Origin: Plantago major
Taxonomy: Eukaryota > Streptophyta > Magnoliopsida > Lamiales > Plantaginaceae
Assembly: GCA_026545765.1 (NCBI GenBank)
Contig: JAIFAC010000301.1
Coordinates: forward strand, 1 to 64,000
Length of the DNA stretch: 64,000 nucleotides
Direction: 5' to 3'
Shown: positions 1-11,369 of the stretch, in pieces
Numbering within the stretch: the first letter of the stretch is position 1
Layout of the letters: each line of letters starts with the position of its first letter
The notes under the pieces: generated by a model
What the model saw: the letters and a program-made list of their open reading frames with translations, nothing else
Told to the model about the DNA's origin: nothing
Databases searched by the model: none
Program-made: the position numbers and the translations under genes

Positions 1-432
1 AGAAGGCTAAGTTTGTCACGAAAAGTTAAACTCGTAAAGACAGTATCCGAAGTATCATACGGAGCACCTAGGACACACCAAGGAAGAAAATAATTCTTAC
101 TAATGATAACCTTCATTCAAAAAGAATTCTCCTTATGTTCCCGCCGCACAAAAGCATGCTTCAAGGAAATTCATTCAAAATGGATTCCTACCGAAGAACT
201 TTTGATTCGGTTTGTTCCATCAAAGATATGAGAACCTAATCTCCTGCTTCAGTGTATCGCTTCGGACTAAAGCACAATGGCTATTTGATAGTGGATGCGA
301 AAGCACATGACAGAGACAAAGCAAACTGTCGACTACAAAGCTTGCAACATGTGACCAGATATCGATTTGTCGAGGAGAATTAAATCCTCTCCGGGATTTG
401 GTAACGCCAAATTGGGAACTTTAACAATCACT
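1..432 (+). pseudogene. Copia-A gag-pol, aspartic protease segment
   Basis: This is the protease part of the copia polyprotein, which would cut Gag-Pol during particle maturation. Positions 272-298 read AQWLFDSGC, and the D-S-G catalytic triad is at 287-295. The following GAA-AGC-ACA-TGA is a corrupted form of the conserved K-H-M-T block, as seen by comparison with 43880-43903 (minus strand). The segment ends at the CACTA-1 insertion. Joining 1-432 to 7448 onward restores collinearity with Copia-B and Copia-E. Upstream bases 1-260 show no clean frame but should be the Gag zinc-knuckle to protease linker. Confidence 0.72.
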
Positions 433-454
433 CACTACAAGAAAACTTGGAAAA

Positions 455-1105
455 ACGACGTTATGGGGCGATTGATTTTATCCGTCACCTATAACGACGG
501 ATTTAGAATCGGGCGATTTTAATCTATCCGTCGCTTGGCTTACCATAATAGTTATCCGTCGCTATCAAATTATTTCGTGGATTGGATTTCACTTGACCGC
601 CACGGTTCCATTGTGGTAATGATCCGCGAATCCGCAAATTGACCGCATTGTTCTACTCTCTATTTCATTTCTGAGAAAAAAAACAAATACAAGCAAGTAA
701 GCGCGAACATAGAAATATAGAATATAACACAAGTAAATAATATCCAAGGGAGAGACATTTTTTTATATTTGTTTATTTGAGAGAAAAATGCTGCTCTTTC
801 TTCTAAATTGTTGAGTATGAGTAGAAGTATTCTTTAATAGAAATTAATTTGCGTGCCTTTATAATCTGTCTTTTTCCTTTTCGATGTTATTTATGATATG
901 ACACACTATTATTAGCGACGGATAACTTATCCGTCGCTAACTTGGGCGACGGATAACTATTTATCCGTCGCCCAAGTTTGACTTTTATTAAAAAAAAAAA
1001 GAAATTTTTTTTTTTTAAAACTGGGCGACGGATAGATTATCCGTCAGCTTTATAGCGACGGATACCTATCCGCCGCCATTTGGGTCGACGGATTTCGGCC
1101 GACGA
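455..1105. repeat. CACTA-1 left subterminal repeats
   Basis: Many direct and inverted copies of a short motif built on GCGACGGATA and its complement TATCCGTCGC occur here, for example at 515-530, 905-985 and 1024-1076. In En/Spm elements such repeats are binding sites for the TNPA-type protein. Some pairs are close palindromes that could fold into hairpins. There is no coding potential; a minus-strand acidic ORF over 1050-1235 is low complexity. Confidence 0.85.
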
Positions 1106-1904
1106 CACGTGTCCGCTGCCCGTAATTTCCTAATTTGACACAGAGAAGAGCCTCATTTTCTTCATCTTCTCCTTCTTCTTCCTCATTCTCTTCTTTTCCT
1201 CTTCGCTTTCCGGTGAATTGTTCGTTATTCGCCAATCTTGTGCTTCAATCGAAGCTAGTGGGACAAGGAGTTTGTTTCTTCGATCAATTTTATTTCACCG
1301 ATTAATCAAGGTATTTTCGCTAAAACCCTAGTTTTTAAAATTTGGGGATTTTGTTTATTTTGATTAATTTGAGCAATTATATGTATATATGATAAGTATG
1401 TAGTAGTTAGTTTTGTTAATTTGATCAATTATATGTAATTTGTTCAATTTGATAGTTAGTTTAATTAATGATATGAATGTATGTAGTATGTTAAGTTTGG
1501 TATGTATGAATGTATGTAGTTAGTTTGATTTGTGTGTTAAGTATATATAGTTAGTTTAGTTAATTTGATATGTTTGTTAAGTATAGAAGTATGTAGTTTT
1601 GATTTGATAAATTTGTATGTTAAGTATGTAATTTGATATGAATATATGTAGTAATTGATATGTATAGAGTAATTAGTTAATTTGATATGTATGTTAAGTA
1701 TATAATATATGTACTAAGAGGTTGAAATGGTTATTATATATGTCCAATTTTGTAACACATCTAACACTTAATTAATAATTAATTTATAAGGAACATATAA
1801 TAATTAACAATTAACCTCACAATCTTCTTATCCTAATTGGAATCGATCTAATAAATTAAATAATGCATCTAATCAATTGGAACGCTCAAAGTTAAAATAA
1901 AGTA
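1106..1904 (+). other. CACTA-1 5' leader and AT-rich intron-like tract
   Basis: A pyrimidine-rich tract at 1145-1215 followed by AAAACCCTAG near 1322 looks like a transcript leader. Positions 1340-1900 are AT-rich with loosely repeated ATGTATGTAGTTAGTTTGAT-like phrases and no ORF, consistent with an intron ahead of the first transposase exon. No gene was seen. Confidence 0.45.
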
Positions 1905-2330
1905 AACAATGCATTCCGACTGCTCATGGATGTACGATCGTATCGGTAAATGACAGAGTTTCTAGGAGTTTCAGAGAAGGGTTAAAGGTTTCATCTCGCT
2001 TGCCATGGGACATCCGGTTTGTGCAATGGGGTTGATAAAGTGTCCTTGACATTGAAACTCCGCGAAACAAGCAATTTATGACGCCATCAAAGATTCGAGC
2101 ACTTGCGACGTTATGGATTCATGCCCGAGTATCATGTATGGATTCATCACGGTGAGGAAGCACCGTCTATGGCATACCTCCAAGGGAGGGAGAGGCGGGT
2201 TTGGGGCCGCCTATTGAGTGCCTTTCGCTTGTCAACATGTGCATGGTGTATTGGGAGGAGGATGTAGATCTGGAATGCAAGTTCGGTGGTAGGGAGCCAA
2301 GTGATGAGGAGGGGGTATGAGAATGAGGAG
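1905..2330 (+). pseudogene. Extra partial copy of the transposase N-terminal region (CACTA-1)
   Basis: Positions 1920-2170 encode pieces of the transposase-associated domain found at the start of TNP2-type CACTA transposases: a W-M-Y-D-R-I segment and, near 2110-2160, YGFMPEYHVWIHHGEEA. Positions 2240-2290 then encode MCMVYWEEDVDLECKFGG, the part that precedes the zinc-binding region at 3255-3310 and at 19555-19610. About 0.4 kb that separates these blocks in the fuller copies is missing. It lies upstream of a second, longer copy starting near 2560, so the N-terminal coding region is present twice in CACTA-1. Confidence 0.6.
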
Positions 2331-2559
2331 TTTCATCCGCTTTTGTCTCTAGGCTTGTATAACTAGTAATCATTAGTTGATATATATATGAAACCAAACA
2401 TTATGGTAAAATTGAAGTCGATGTAACTTATATTATGTAATGCCTTAACAATCGATCAAGCTAATATAACTTATATTACGAGCAAATTGATTGAATTATT
2501 GTGAAATTGATTTATTAGTAAATGAAAGACCTCGATCTAATGAATTCAAACGTGTCGTT

Positions 2560-4697
2560 ATTATCTAATTATTCAATGAATACCGATCGTGGATGGATGT
2601 ATTGTCATTTCAATGGCGTAGTTCAATGGAGTTTTCGAAAGGGTTGAAGGTTTCATTGAATTTGCAATGTCAAACCGCTCAGGTAAAGGATGGGTTGATA
2701 AAGTGTCTTTGTGCAATGAAATGCTGCGTAAACAAGCAATACGTGACTCAAAGTGGTAGTCCAAAGACTTGAGGAAAATGGATTCCTTCCTCAGACGTAT
2801 GGAATCATCATGGTGAGGAAGCAAGACCGCCCAATACATATGACCAATACGTATAACGTGGAAGGAAGAGAAAATGAACAAGTCGGGAACAATCCCAATC
2901 AAGGCGATGCTATTCGAGCTCGAGTCGAACAAATGGTGTACGATGTCGCAGGGCGAGTTCGTGGACACAACCAACACCGAAACCGAGGTGGAGGTGGAGG
3001 AACCACCAATCCCGAGGATCACTTGTTCTTCGACTTGTTAGAATCATCAAGGAAGCTTTTACCCGGTGTAAGCTCACCGAGTTGTTTTGTTATCTCTGCT
3101 AATGAGTTGTAAGGCTAATGGCCATAATCAAACGAGCTTCAATGAATGGGTCGACGTAATGTTGACCTTTGTCAAGAAAACCTAGTTCCCACCAACTTTA
3201 CCAAGCGAAGAAAAGATGCGGATTAGGGTCACCAGGTAACCATAGACTGTCCAAATGTGCATGATATATCGAGGAGGATGCATCTAATAGAATGCAAGTT
3301 CTGTGGTAAGGAACGGTACAAGCGCTACAAGGAGGGTCAAAGAAACGACAAAAGAAAAATCTCTCACATAAGAAAATGTGGTACTTCCTCTAGCACCTCG
3401 CTTGAAAAGATCAGATGCTTCAAGTGCTTCATGGATAAAATGCGGTGGCACAAGGAGCAGTAATCTCGGATAATGTCAAGGTGGTAGAATGGACCATCCA
3501 GCAGACTCACCCGCATGGAAATCGCTTGACAAGACTTATCCAGAAGTTTGTAGAATCTAGAAATGTAATTTGGGACTTTATGGATGGTTTTAACCGCTCG
3601 GTAGTGAACGAATACTTTTGTTGGCCGCTTATGCTCACACCGCATAATCGCCTCGGAGTGCATGAAGGAGCCATTCATGTTTCGATCGATTGTGCTCGGG
3701 CCGAAGATCCCGGATCGACGCTGATGTTTTCGCAACCCCTAATCAAGGAGCCGATCGAGTTGTGGACGGATGGTATCCTCAAGATATGATGTGTCGACAA
3801 AAAGAACTTCACCTTGAGAGCTCTTCTTTGGACCGTGAGTGACTTCCTGCATCTATGCTATCTCGAAGGAAAAGCAGGGAAATATGCATGTCCACATTGC
3901 TTGGAGGATATGATGCATTTAGACCAAGGGTAGTGGAAAATTTTGTCGGTTTGATTGTCATCGAGATTGCTAGAAAGTGACCATCCGCTCAGAAGAACAA
4001 CGATCAATTCTTGAAAAATAAAGTCGCTAAAAAAAGCCCGACAAGACTTACTCGTGCACAAATTCTGCGGAGATTGATAGATTGGGTCTTATGAAGGTGA
4101 GCTTGGGTGGATGAAGCATAACGAGAAAATTGGTAAAAAATGTGGTCGAGGAAGAGAAGCATTTTCGGGACTTGCCTTTACGAGCAATTTCTTATCCGTC
4201 ACAACTTAGATTTCATGCACATTGAGAAGAACGTGTTCGAGAACTTATTCAATACACTTTTGCAACATTGAGGGAAAACAAAGGACCATGCGAAGTCTAG
4301 ATCCGAGTTGTCGACGGTGTAAAAGGCCGAGCTGACAAAGAAGGATGAGAATGGTAAGTGGTCGAAGCGCATACACAATTGACAACGCCTAGGTCAATTT
4401 TGTTTGATTGGGTGAGGGCACTGAAGTTTCCATAATTACGCCTCAAATTTAGAGAGGTGTGGATTTGAAGAAGACAAAGGTTTATGGGATGAAGAGCCAC
4501 GACCATGTGTTCATGGAGAGGCTTATCCCAGCATTTCGAGCTTCACCAAACACGTATGGACTGCTATCACCGAGTTGAGCTTATTTTTCAAAAATTTAGG
4601 CACAAGGGTGGTTCATGATAAAGTGTTGGAAAATCTGAAAGGAACATACCATTGATTCTATGCAAGCTCGAGTATCTTTCCAGCCGAAATGGTTTGA
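2560..4697 (+). pseudogene. TNP2-type CACTA transposase, broken and 3'-truncated (CACTA-1)
   Basis: This region is collinear with 18830-21040 of CACTA-2. In order it encodes the transposase-associated N-terminus (2585-2850), an acidic linker ending in FFDLLESSRK (3020-3055), a cysteine block around IECKFCGKERYKRYKEG (3288-3340), the catalytic-region relics (3470-4290; for example HNLDFMHIEKNVFENLF near 4200-4255), and the start of DUF4218 (4640-4690). Frames change many times and stops are frequent. At about 4697 the sequence jumps to what corresponds to 23300 in CACTA-2, so the C-terminal half is absent. An active enzyme would excise and integrate CACTA ends; this copy cannot. Confidence 0.75.
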
Positions 4698-4829
4698 TTC
4701 TATGTGTATTATGAGTAATTATATGTGTTATTATGTGTATTATGAGTAATTATATGTGTTATTATAATCTGCTATGTATTATAACTCGTACTAACACATT
4801 TTTATTGTATTTATTACATTTTTTTTGCA

Positions 4830-6890
4830 GATGTCACACAGAGGTCGCACCTATCGTCTCCCACGCAAATGCCGCAAGATGATAGTGGGTCGGGACACCG
4901 CTGCATGGAGGGCTCAAGATCGTGACAAGGTCTCGGATTCCCGAGACCCCCAAGTGAGAGAGAGCAACGTGGCTCTACCAAATCCCGACACATGTCGAGG
5001 ACTACCACGACGATTGTCCCTACCGTGTTCGATCCAAACAATCCTAACGCCACGTGGGACTACTGCCTATGATTTTCCCTATCGGGTCCCGCCAAGTAAG
5101 TATTATACATTCTTCTTAAATATGTAAAACATAACCGATAATGATAGTTAACAAGTATAAATTGTTGTACTAAAGTAATGCATATTCGCTTTTGTATCTT
5201 ATACATTGACAACAACTTATGGCCTGGAGGTGCACAACAAACTAGGTGACATCTTCCTGAGCAGAGAGAGCCACCGTAAGGTGGTGGTGAGTGTTGGAGC
5301 CACATCTCGAGCGCATGAGGCCGAGTACTCATGAGCCGAGGTAAGTTAAAATATGACATTCATTTGTTTGTAATTATAATCGCTTTTAATATGAGTGGTA
5401 TGTTAGCCACTGATGTGAGTGGTATGTTAGCCACTTTATTTGGGTGATATGTTAGTCACCATTGTGTTAGTAAATTTTAGGACAATGTGAGTGGTATTTA
5501 GCCATCGTATGTGAGTGGTATGTTAGCCACTTTATTTGGGTGATATGTTAGTCACCATTGTGTTAGTAAATTTTAGGACAATGAGTGGTATGTTAGCCAC
5601 GATGTGAGTGGTATGTTAGCCACTTTATTTGGGTGATATGTTAGTCACCATTGTGTTAGTAAATTTTAGGACAATGTGAGTGGTATGTTAGCCAAGATGT
5701 GAGTGGTATGTTAGCCACTTTATTTGGGTGATATGTTAGTCACCATTGTGTTAGTAAATTTTAGGACAATGTGAGTGGTATGTTAGCCATGTATGTGAGT
5801 GGTATGTTAGCCACTATATGTGAGTGGTATGTTAGCCACTTTATTTGGGTGATATGTTAGTCACCATATCTCTATGTTGTTAGGACATGTATCGACTTTG
5901 GATGTTGTATGAAATTGGGAATGTAGAAGGAGTACTTCATTCCTCAGAAAGTTGATCCCACAGATCTGGCGCTGCATTTAGACTGTGGGATCCAAACTGC
6001 ACAGGATATGGTCTCAGACGGAAGGCCATTCGATCGGGTGGCCCAATCCTCCACAGTCGATGCAACGGAGTGGGCCCTTGGGATGCCTCATCGGCGCCGA
6101 ATCGATGTCCAGACGTTGTTTGACCAACGTAACCGGCATCCTACCGACACGGCAGAAGGGCCGCTCACCACCTTGGGAGGCGATCATCACATCGATTATT
6201 ATCAATCGGTGCGATATATGTGTTTTTGCAATCTAGCATTACGTGTACGATGAAGTCTCTCGCTCTATTACTTGTAGATGATAAATTGTCGACTAGATCC
6301 GGTTTGATTCAGTGGCACGGGGAGGTGACATCCAAGTATGCCATCTTCAAGAAGGCCAAGGTATAGGGTATGGACCGAATCGGGCCTCGCCTATTATGTA
6401 TGTTTATGTTGCTTAAAGTTCATATTTGTACACTATTACAAGTTACTTTTTAAAAACAGTAACTGATCATGATATCTGCTATTTACGATTTCAGTCTGAG
6501 GTTGATGCTCAGTTGGCGAGGCAGTAGGACGAGACGGGTGATGTGTTGTCAATCAACAAGTTGACAACATCTTCCTAGAGGTCAACAAACCGACAAGAAA
6601 GGACGAATATATGGACTCGAGCCTCGGTTTGCATCGTTAGTCCGGCGTTCTCATCATCATCCCAGCCAGACGTCCGCTTACACAGTGACTGTGTCTCTAA
6701 ATGGTGCAACAAGAGTTCGGAACATGTTGCTCGGCTAACTCAAGAGATGGAGCAACAAAGGGACGAGATGGAGCAACAAAGGGACGAGATGGAGCGCTGC
6801 GACAGAGAACGAAGGGAGGAAAACGAGCGCCTTTACATGTATGGAGCAAATGTCCCAGCCCGCCATCACCCACCCCCACCCCGTCGATAG
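4830..6890 (+). pseudogene. Transposase_24/TNP1-type second gene of CACTA-1, broken
   Basis: This matches 23425-25205 of CACTA-2 exon by exon. Exons appear at 4830-5095, about 5215-5345, about 5885-6235, 6300-6420 and 6490-6890, separated by AT-rich introns with plausible splice ends, such as TTTTTTTGCAG before 4831. Positions 6540-6625 encode a degraded form of the IYGLGS-containing C-terminal motif of Transposase_24 proteins. A following coiled-coil-like stretch is built from E-M-E-Q-Q-R-D repeats (6744-6810). By family analogy the product binds subterminal repeats. Frames are interrupted, so no functional protein is expected. Confidence 0.6.
5383..5870 (+). repeat. Tandem array of hairpin-forming units (CACTA-1 intron)
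   Basis: Five units of roughly 91-121 bp occur, with the shared phrase CCACTTTATTTGGGTG starting near 5431, 5528, 5619, 5715 and 5836. Each unit carries two short hairpins: AGTGGTATGTTAGCCACT and GGTGATATGTTAGTCACC, where the same ATGTTAG core forms the loop. The array lies between two exons of the second CACTA gene. The sister copy in CACTA-2 (23955-24130) has only two units. Confidence 0.85.
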
Positions 6891-7059
6891 CTAGTTATGT
6901 ATCAGATGTTGGATTTTTTCAAATTTACACTTGTTCGATAATTTCTCCATTCAATATTACTTTTTATTCATTGAAACATTTTCCGTATTATTGATTTATT
7001 ATCGAACATTATATTGATTAAATAGGTGAACTACGAAAATAGGGATTAATATGAAATAA

Positions 7060-7440
7060 ATAGTGACTAAGTAGTGACGGAATTCACAAAGGACGGAATT
7101 AGTGACGGAATTCACAAGGACGGAATTAGTGACCAATTTCAAATTCCGCCACTAGTCCAATTAATATTTAGCGACGATAGATTCTATCCGTCGTTGAATA
7201 TAGCGACGGATAGGATCTATCAAGAGATTTAGCTACGGACAGGTCCTATCCGCCGCTAAATTTCGGAATTAAAAAAAAAATATTGGTCAATCATTCAACT
7301 GTCGCGAATTGGACGACGGATTGTTATCCGTCGCCATTAGCTCAGGGGGCGACGGATTTTCTATCCGTCGCCGATCCGCCGCCAGAGTCGGGCGGATATC
7401 GGCTCAAGCGACGGATCTATCCGCTACATGTGCCGATTTT
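7060..7440. repeat. CACTA-1 right subterminal repeats
   Basis: GTGACGGAATT direct repeats (7073-7130) are followed by GCGACGGATA/TATCCGTCGC copies up to the terminal TTTTTGTAGTG. The arrangement mirrors the right end of CACTA-2 at 25395-25790. It is non-coding. Confidence 0.85.
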
Positions 7441-7447
7441 TGTAGTG

Positions 7448-8484
7448 ACCGACGACATATGTTAAGGATTTGAAATACACTATTTAGCATGAGCGCTTTG
7501 CATGCGGTTTTACTATAAAATTCAAAGCTAAATCGCAAACTAATTGACAATGAGTCAAAGCATACCTTAGTTGGTCGGAAAGGCGCCTTTATGTTGCCGA
7601 TCGGGCATCTCGCCACAACCAAGAATGTCTCATGGTGAGTCAATCTGTCACACGTAAGAGCACCGTTATGGCACAAAAGAACGAGTCACTTGAATTTCAA
7701 AACTCAACAGACTTGCCAAGAAAGAGTTAGTGGTTGGTCTTCCCAAAACATCTTCGTAAAGGATAGTATCTCGCTGTCACGATGGGGGAAACAATCTAAG
7801 ATCTCTTTCAAGTCCAAAATCGTACAATTTAGTGTTAGACCATCGCAACTTTTACATATGGATCTTTTGAATCATCTGAATTAGTTATGCAGAAAGAAAT
7901 ATGGTCCGTTGTTGTAGATGACTTCTCAAGATTCACTTGGGTTGTCTTTCCAAACACAAATCGATGCCGTGGTGGAGATACCAAACTTTCAAAAAGCTTG
8001 AAATCATGAAAATGAAAAGGTATATGCAATCGTAATGCATCATGGTACCGAAGTTTGTCAATCAATACGTAAGGAGTTTTGTACCGCAAAGGTATACAAC
8101 ACCAACTTTCCTCTCGTAAGAACACCTCAACAAAATGGTGTTGCGTAAAGGAAAAACAGAACCCTTAAAGAAGCCGCAAGGACAATGCTAATGACATCGA
8201 GATAAGTGAAATATATTGTGTTGAAGTCAAACACATTGCTACACTCGTGCAGATGCTTGATAAACAAACACCATGACAGACCCCTATGAAATTTTGGTTC
8301 GAAGACCTCCTAATATCAAACATCCGAGAGTATTTGGTCAGATGTTTTGTTCTAAACAATGGAAAAGATTATCTCGAGAACATTTCAACTAAAGGCGTAT
8401 GAAGGTGTTTTCTTGGCTATTCCACAAACAAAGAAAGCTTACAGTAGTTTACAACAAAAGAACAAAGAAAATTGAAGAATCATC
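7448..8484 (+). pseudogene. Copia-A pol, pre-integrase and integrase segment
   Basis: This continues the reading of 1-432 after the CACTA-1 insertion. It is collinear with the intact Copia-B ORF at 43553-42384 (minus strand). The zinc-binding pre-integrase region is at about 7620-7830 (SHLNFK near 7686) and the integrase core at about 7840-8400. DNA-level matches are strong, but the frame changes every 50-150 bases. Several of the changes are CTGA or CAGA read as CGTA, for example GCGTAAAGG near 8144 against CCTGAAAGG in Copia-B. The integrase would insert the cDNA into the host genome. Confidence 0.7.
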
Positions 8485-10556
8485 ATGTCAGATTCTATGA
8501 AGGAAGCAAGAAAACACCTCCTCGATGAACTCTCAAAAGTTCAAGAACTATTACTGAGGGATACTAAAGAAGAACCCTCAGAAAGGAAAAACATCGTTAT
8601 GGAAAGTGAGGATGACTCTGACGTAGAAAAGCTTGGAAAGCCTAGTAACAACAAGATGACTCACAAACATGATGAGGAATTTCCTATAAGTTTTCCAGAA
8701 ATGGAACAGGTTACTGAGAACCTTCATCATGGAGAGGTATCTGAAATTAAGAATGCTGAAATGCATGTCTCAGATATCTCTAACACTGAAAAAGTGTCAG
8801 ATATCCATGACATTTCTCATATGTCAGATATCTTAGATACTGAAAAAGTATCAAATCAAAATCCTAGTGATTCACATTCAGATCACCTGGATATTGATCC
8901 TACTAGCACTAAACCTTTGATGAAATGGATCAAAGATCATCCTACAAAGAATATAATTGGAACAATTAATCAGGGTGTTAGGACTAGGAGAGCAATAGCT
9001 GAAAATGCTGATTCTCTCTTTGGATGTTTCATCTCGAATATCGAACCTAAAAGTATAGAAGAAGTATTAGGAGACCTAGACTGGATCTCTGCAATGCAAG
9101 AAGAGTTGGATCAATTTGAGAGAAACAAAGTCTGGAAACTAGTTACATTTATTGAAGGAATATCTGTGATTGGAACTAACTGGGTTTTCAGAAACAAAAT
9201 GAATGAAACTGGTGAAATAACCAGAAACAAAGCAAGATTGGTTGCCAAGGGATTCACTCAGACTGAAGGCTTAGATTTTGATGAGTCATATGCACCAGTT
9301 GCCAGATTAGATGCAATAAGACTCTTTCTAGCCTTTGCAGCTCATAAAAATTTCAAAGTTTATCAGATGGATGTCAAAAGCGATTCCTAAACTATGAACT
9401 TGCGTAGAAGTTTATGTTGAGCAACCACCTGGCTTTGAAGTTTCCTCAGAAAGTAGAATGGTCTATAAACTATAGAAAGCTCTGTATGGACTAAAACAGG
9501 CTCCAAGAGCATGGTATGACACTTTGGCCAAATACCTTCTGGAAAGTGGTTTCAAGAAAGGTGAAGTTGATAAAACTTTATTTACCTTAAATCATGATGG
9601 GAAACTACTCTTAGTTCAAGTATATGTTGATGACATCATATTTGATCTAAGGACAAGCAACTTTGTAATGACTTTGCAAATCTCATGAAAACAAGTTTGA
9701 GATGAGCATGATGGGAGAAATGAATTATTTCCTAGGATTGCAAGTCAAGCAACTCAATGATGGAATATTCATTAGTCAAACAAAGTATGCAAAAGATATG
9801 CTCACAAAATTCAATCTTAAGCCTTCTGAAAAGAATGCTAAGATACCTATGAGCATTGGAACCAAAATGACCTATACTGAATCAGATAAGAGTGTTGAAG
9901 AACATAAGTATAGGAAATTGATAGGTTCCCTACTTTACCTCACTGCAAGTAGACCTGATATTCAATATGCCGTTGAGTATGTGCTAGATTTCGCATAAAT
10001 CCAATGCAAACACACTACAACATTGCTATGAAAATATTAAGGTATGTGAAGGGTACAAGAGATGTAGGATCGTGGTATCCTAGAGAAAGTGAATTGAGTT
10101 TAGCTGGGTACTCAGATGCTGATTATGCTGGATCATTGCTTGATAGGAAAAGCACCTCAGGAACTTGTCAGTTTCTGGGCACTAGACTTATCTCATGGTT
10201 TAGCAAGAAGCAAAACTCAATTGCAACTTCTACCACAGAGGCTGAATATATTGTCACGGGTTGTTGTGCAACACAAATTCGTGGATACAACAACAACTTA
10301 AATACTATGGACTCGATGAGAAGAAAACTCCCATTTTCCGTGACAACACAAGTGCTATTGATTACACGTAATCCTAAATTTCATGCCAGAACAAAGCACA
10401 TTGATGTTAGACATCACTTCATCAGAGACCATGTTGAATAAGGCAATATAGAGATACTCAAGATTGGGATTGAAGACCAACTTGCAGATATCTTCACTAA
10501 GCCACTACAAGAAAGCGTATTCTTAGCCTTAAGACATAGTCTTGGACTAATGGAAC
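8485..10556 (+). pseudogene. Copia-A pol, reverse transcriptase and RNase H
   Basis: One open stretch, 8485-9390, covers the acidic linker after integrase and the first half of the reverse transcriptase ([20 protein letters not shown], then VYQMDVKS). Frames then shift near 9390, 9480 and 9650. The polymerase active site YVDD is at 9623-9634. Two more open pieces at 9702-9998 and 10004-10441 carry the thumb and RNase H, including YSDADYAGS and the conserved T-E-A-E-Y. The C-terminal L-A-D-I-F-T-K-P-L block is at 10473-10510. Reverse transcriptase copies the element RNA into cDNA. The copy is interrupted, though some breaks could be base-call errors. Confidence 0.85.
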
Positions 10557-10574
10557 TACCAATGAACCGAAAAG

Positions 10575-10700
10575 TTCGTATCCGAACGGGCATCCAGAGA
10601 AGAGGTATCCGAACGGGTATCCGTAAAAGAGAGAAGAGGTATCAGAACGGTATCCGTAAAAGATAGAAGAGGTATCCGAACGGAACCCGTAAGTCAAAAG
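10575..10700 (+). repeat. Short tandem repeat after pol (Copia-A)
   Basis: About three copies of a unit near 35 bp, built on AGAAGAGGTATCCGAACGGG and ATCCGTAAAAGA, lie in the spacer between pol and the env-like ORF. Nothing codes here. Confidence 0.7.
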
Positions 10701-11175
10701 GCTAAAGAGCAAAGATAGCTTAAGATCTCCGAGACGGAACTCGATATCCGAATCATTCTATGAACGGGAACACAAAAGAGAATAGCATAACTATCTGCAA
10801 TAACTACTCTCTTGAATCTCGACTATTTCTATTTTGATGAAAACTTGGGAAAATCCTAAGTATAAGACAAATTCAGATGCTAATGTTGTCCTTGCTCCAA
10901 TGTAATCAGGATTCGTATAGCATATTAGCCAAAATTCATTAAATGGGCACAATTACATTTGTTGATTGTGATCATTCCGGAGAAGCAATGGTGACCCTTG
11001 ATGAATTCAAGCGCTTGATCCGAACGCGTAAATTAATTCACAAGAATAGTGGACCGCTGACATTCGCATATGGCCCACTAAGCATTTAATGCCGAATTAG
11101 CTTTTGCTCACGCTTGCAAATCATGACACGTATACACAAAATCAATTTGTATGTATTTGTCTTGAGATTCACTTG

Positions 11176-11240
11176 CTATATATATAGGATTTTGGCAAAT
11201 GAAATCACTTTTGCCTAATCCAAATTTCAACTTGCATCAA
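11176..11240 (+). promoter_or_regulatory. Candidate internal promoter of the env-like ORF (Copia-A)
   Basis: GCTATATATATAGG at about 11175-11188 is followed by a stretch resembling TTTTGGCAAATGAAATCACTTTTGCC and by CTTGCATCAAAA. The same order is found upstream of the env-like start in Copia-B (38650-38720) and Copia-E (53180-53265), about 185-210 bases before the ATG each time. The resemblance is seen directly; the promoter role is inferred. Confidence 0.5.
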
Positions 11241-11369
11241 AACAAAAAAACCTTCTCCTAATCCTCCGCAACTTCTCTAAAATCTCGCTTTCTTGATTAA
11301 GTTTTTCAAAAGAATCACTCAATCGAATCTCTTTCAAACACAAGCTTCAAATCCTTACTATATAAAGAG

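Larger units (their letters stand above)
433..7447 (+). mobile_element. CACTA-1: En/Spm-type DNA transposon, internally deleted
   Basis: The left end begins CACTACAAGAAAA at 433 and the right end is the inverse, TTTTTGTAGTG, finishing at 7447. The flanking triplets are ACT (430-432) and ACC (7448-7450), a 3-bp target duplication with one mismatch. Both ends carry subterminal GACGGATA/TATCCGTC repeats. Inside are remnants of a TNP2-type transposase and of a Transposase_24 gene. Compared with CACTA-2 it lacks about 2.2 kb that would encode the DUF4218 and DUF4216 regions (junction near 4697), so it is non-autonomous. It is inserted in the pol gene of Copia-A. Confidence 0.9.

Noticed and set aside
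1050-1235. Acidic minus-strand ORF near the left end of CACTA-1
   Set aside because: It is the complement of a CTT/TTC-rich leader tract; low complexity and overlapping subterminal repeats.
5383-5870. CRISPR-like alternation of repeats and spacers
   Set aside because: Plant transposon intron; the intervening segments are themselves repeated, so there are no unique spacers.
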